From Melastoma dodecandrum (taxonomy: Eukaryota; Streptophyta; Magnoliopsida; Myrtales; Melastomataceae), in the NCBI GenBank assembly GCA_029817715.1, contig JARUPY010000405.1, positions 149,577-213,576 on the forward strand: 64,000 nt of DNA, written 5' to 3'. This document shows positions 63,764 to 64,000 of the stretch, piece by piece (position 1 is the first letter of the stretch; the number at the start of each line of letters is the position of its first letter). The notes below the pieces were generated by a model. The model was not told the origin of the DNA. It searched no databases and worked only from the letters and a program-made list of their open reading frames with translations. Made by a program: the position numbers and the translations under genes.

Positions 63764-63893
63764 TTCTCCGGCTTGAACACAGCGACAGGCGGAGTGTCGT
63801 GATGTATAGGACATTTGGCTATGGTCGAATTAGGAGGGAACTTTGACCAAGATGTATATTGATGGCATTCGGGCATTGTATGCGGATGCGGAA
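63764..63893 (+). pseudogene. Matrixin C-terminal fragment, copy 12
   Basis: Encodes LEHSDRRSVVMYRTFGYGRI, then RREL and, after a frameshift, the remains of DIDGIRALYAD. It is joined to gag sequence at a CTTCT microhomology. The following bases to the window end match the 3' flank of copies 3 and 7, so another unit of the array probably continues to the right. Confidence 0.85.
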
Positions 63894-64000
63894 CAGTAAG
63901 TCAAGAAAAAAACATTTTCAGATTATTTTTACATTAGCATATGATAAATAAACCTTAAAATTAATGATGTTAGGAGTGCTTCCTTCTAACACGAACCTGA

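Overview
The window is nuclear DNA of a flowering plant, almost certainly a eudicot. It has spliced genes with GT-AG introns, plant gene families (LRR receptor kinase, SBT3-type subtilase, F-box/kelch protein, plant matrixins), many LTR retrotransposons and an endogenous plant pararetrovirus. I cannot name the species from sequence alone.

Layout. 1-2522 is the 5' LTR and leader of a minus-strand retrotransposon that interrupts an LRR receptor-like kinase; the surviving kinase domain is at 2523-3495. 4394-5553 and 5800-7472 are two solo LTRs, each with 5-bp target-site duplications. 7627-16353 is a subtilisin-like protease gene split in an exon by a very young, complete Copia element (9128-15261). 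17312-17734 is a small secreted ten-cysteine peptide gene. 19025-19281 is an LRR-kinase fragment cut by a truncated Copia element (19282-23136).

From 25.2 kb to the right edge the window is a cluster of about thirteen intronless matrixin (plant matrix metalloproteinase, M10A) sequences. Five have full-length 269-aa reading frames (25205+, 37451-, 41027-, 45336+, 52431+), one is long but altered (36064-), and the rest are fragments or broken copies. The central part is a large imperfect inverted duplication. The left arm (25.2-39.0 kb) and right arm (44.6-56.2 kb) carry the same modules in mirror order: matrixin with Cys switch, F-box fragment in a TIR element, matrixin pair with a Gly in place of the switch Cys. 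The spacer holds further copies, a solo LTR and a Ty3/gypsy gag fragment. After the duplication the left arm received an ~8.5-kb endogenous pararetrovirus (26.1-34.8 kb) and the right arm a Copia element (46198-51600). Each arm preserves the other's empty site.

Most notable: (1) only the outermost matrixin (25205) among the full-length copies keeps the PRCGVPD cysteine switch that normally holds the zymogen inactive, while the expanded inner copies have lost that Cys but mostly keep the HExxHxxGxxH zinc site; (2) the pararetrovirus has an intact 1738-codon frame in the order coat protein, movement protein, protease, reverse transcriptase, RNase H, followed by a second large ORF with an eroded double zinc-knuckle extension; (3) the F-box fragment lies between ~190-bp inverted repeats and looks like a captured gene fragment. 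The rightmost 6 kb is unusually rich in single-base indels and may be unpolished sequence.
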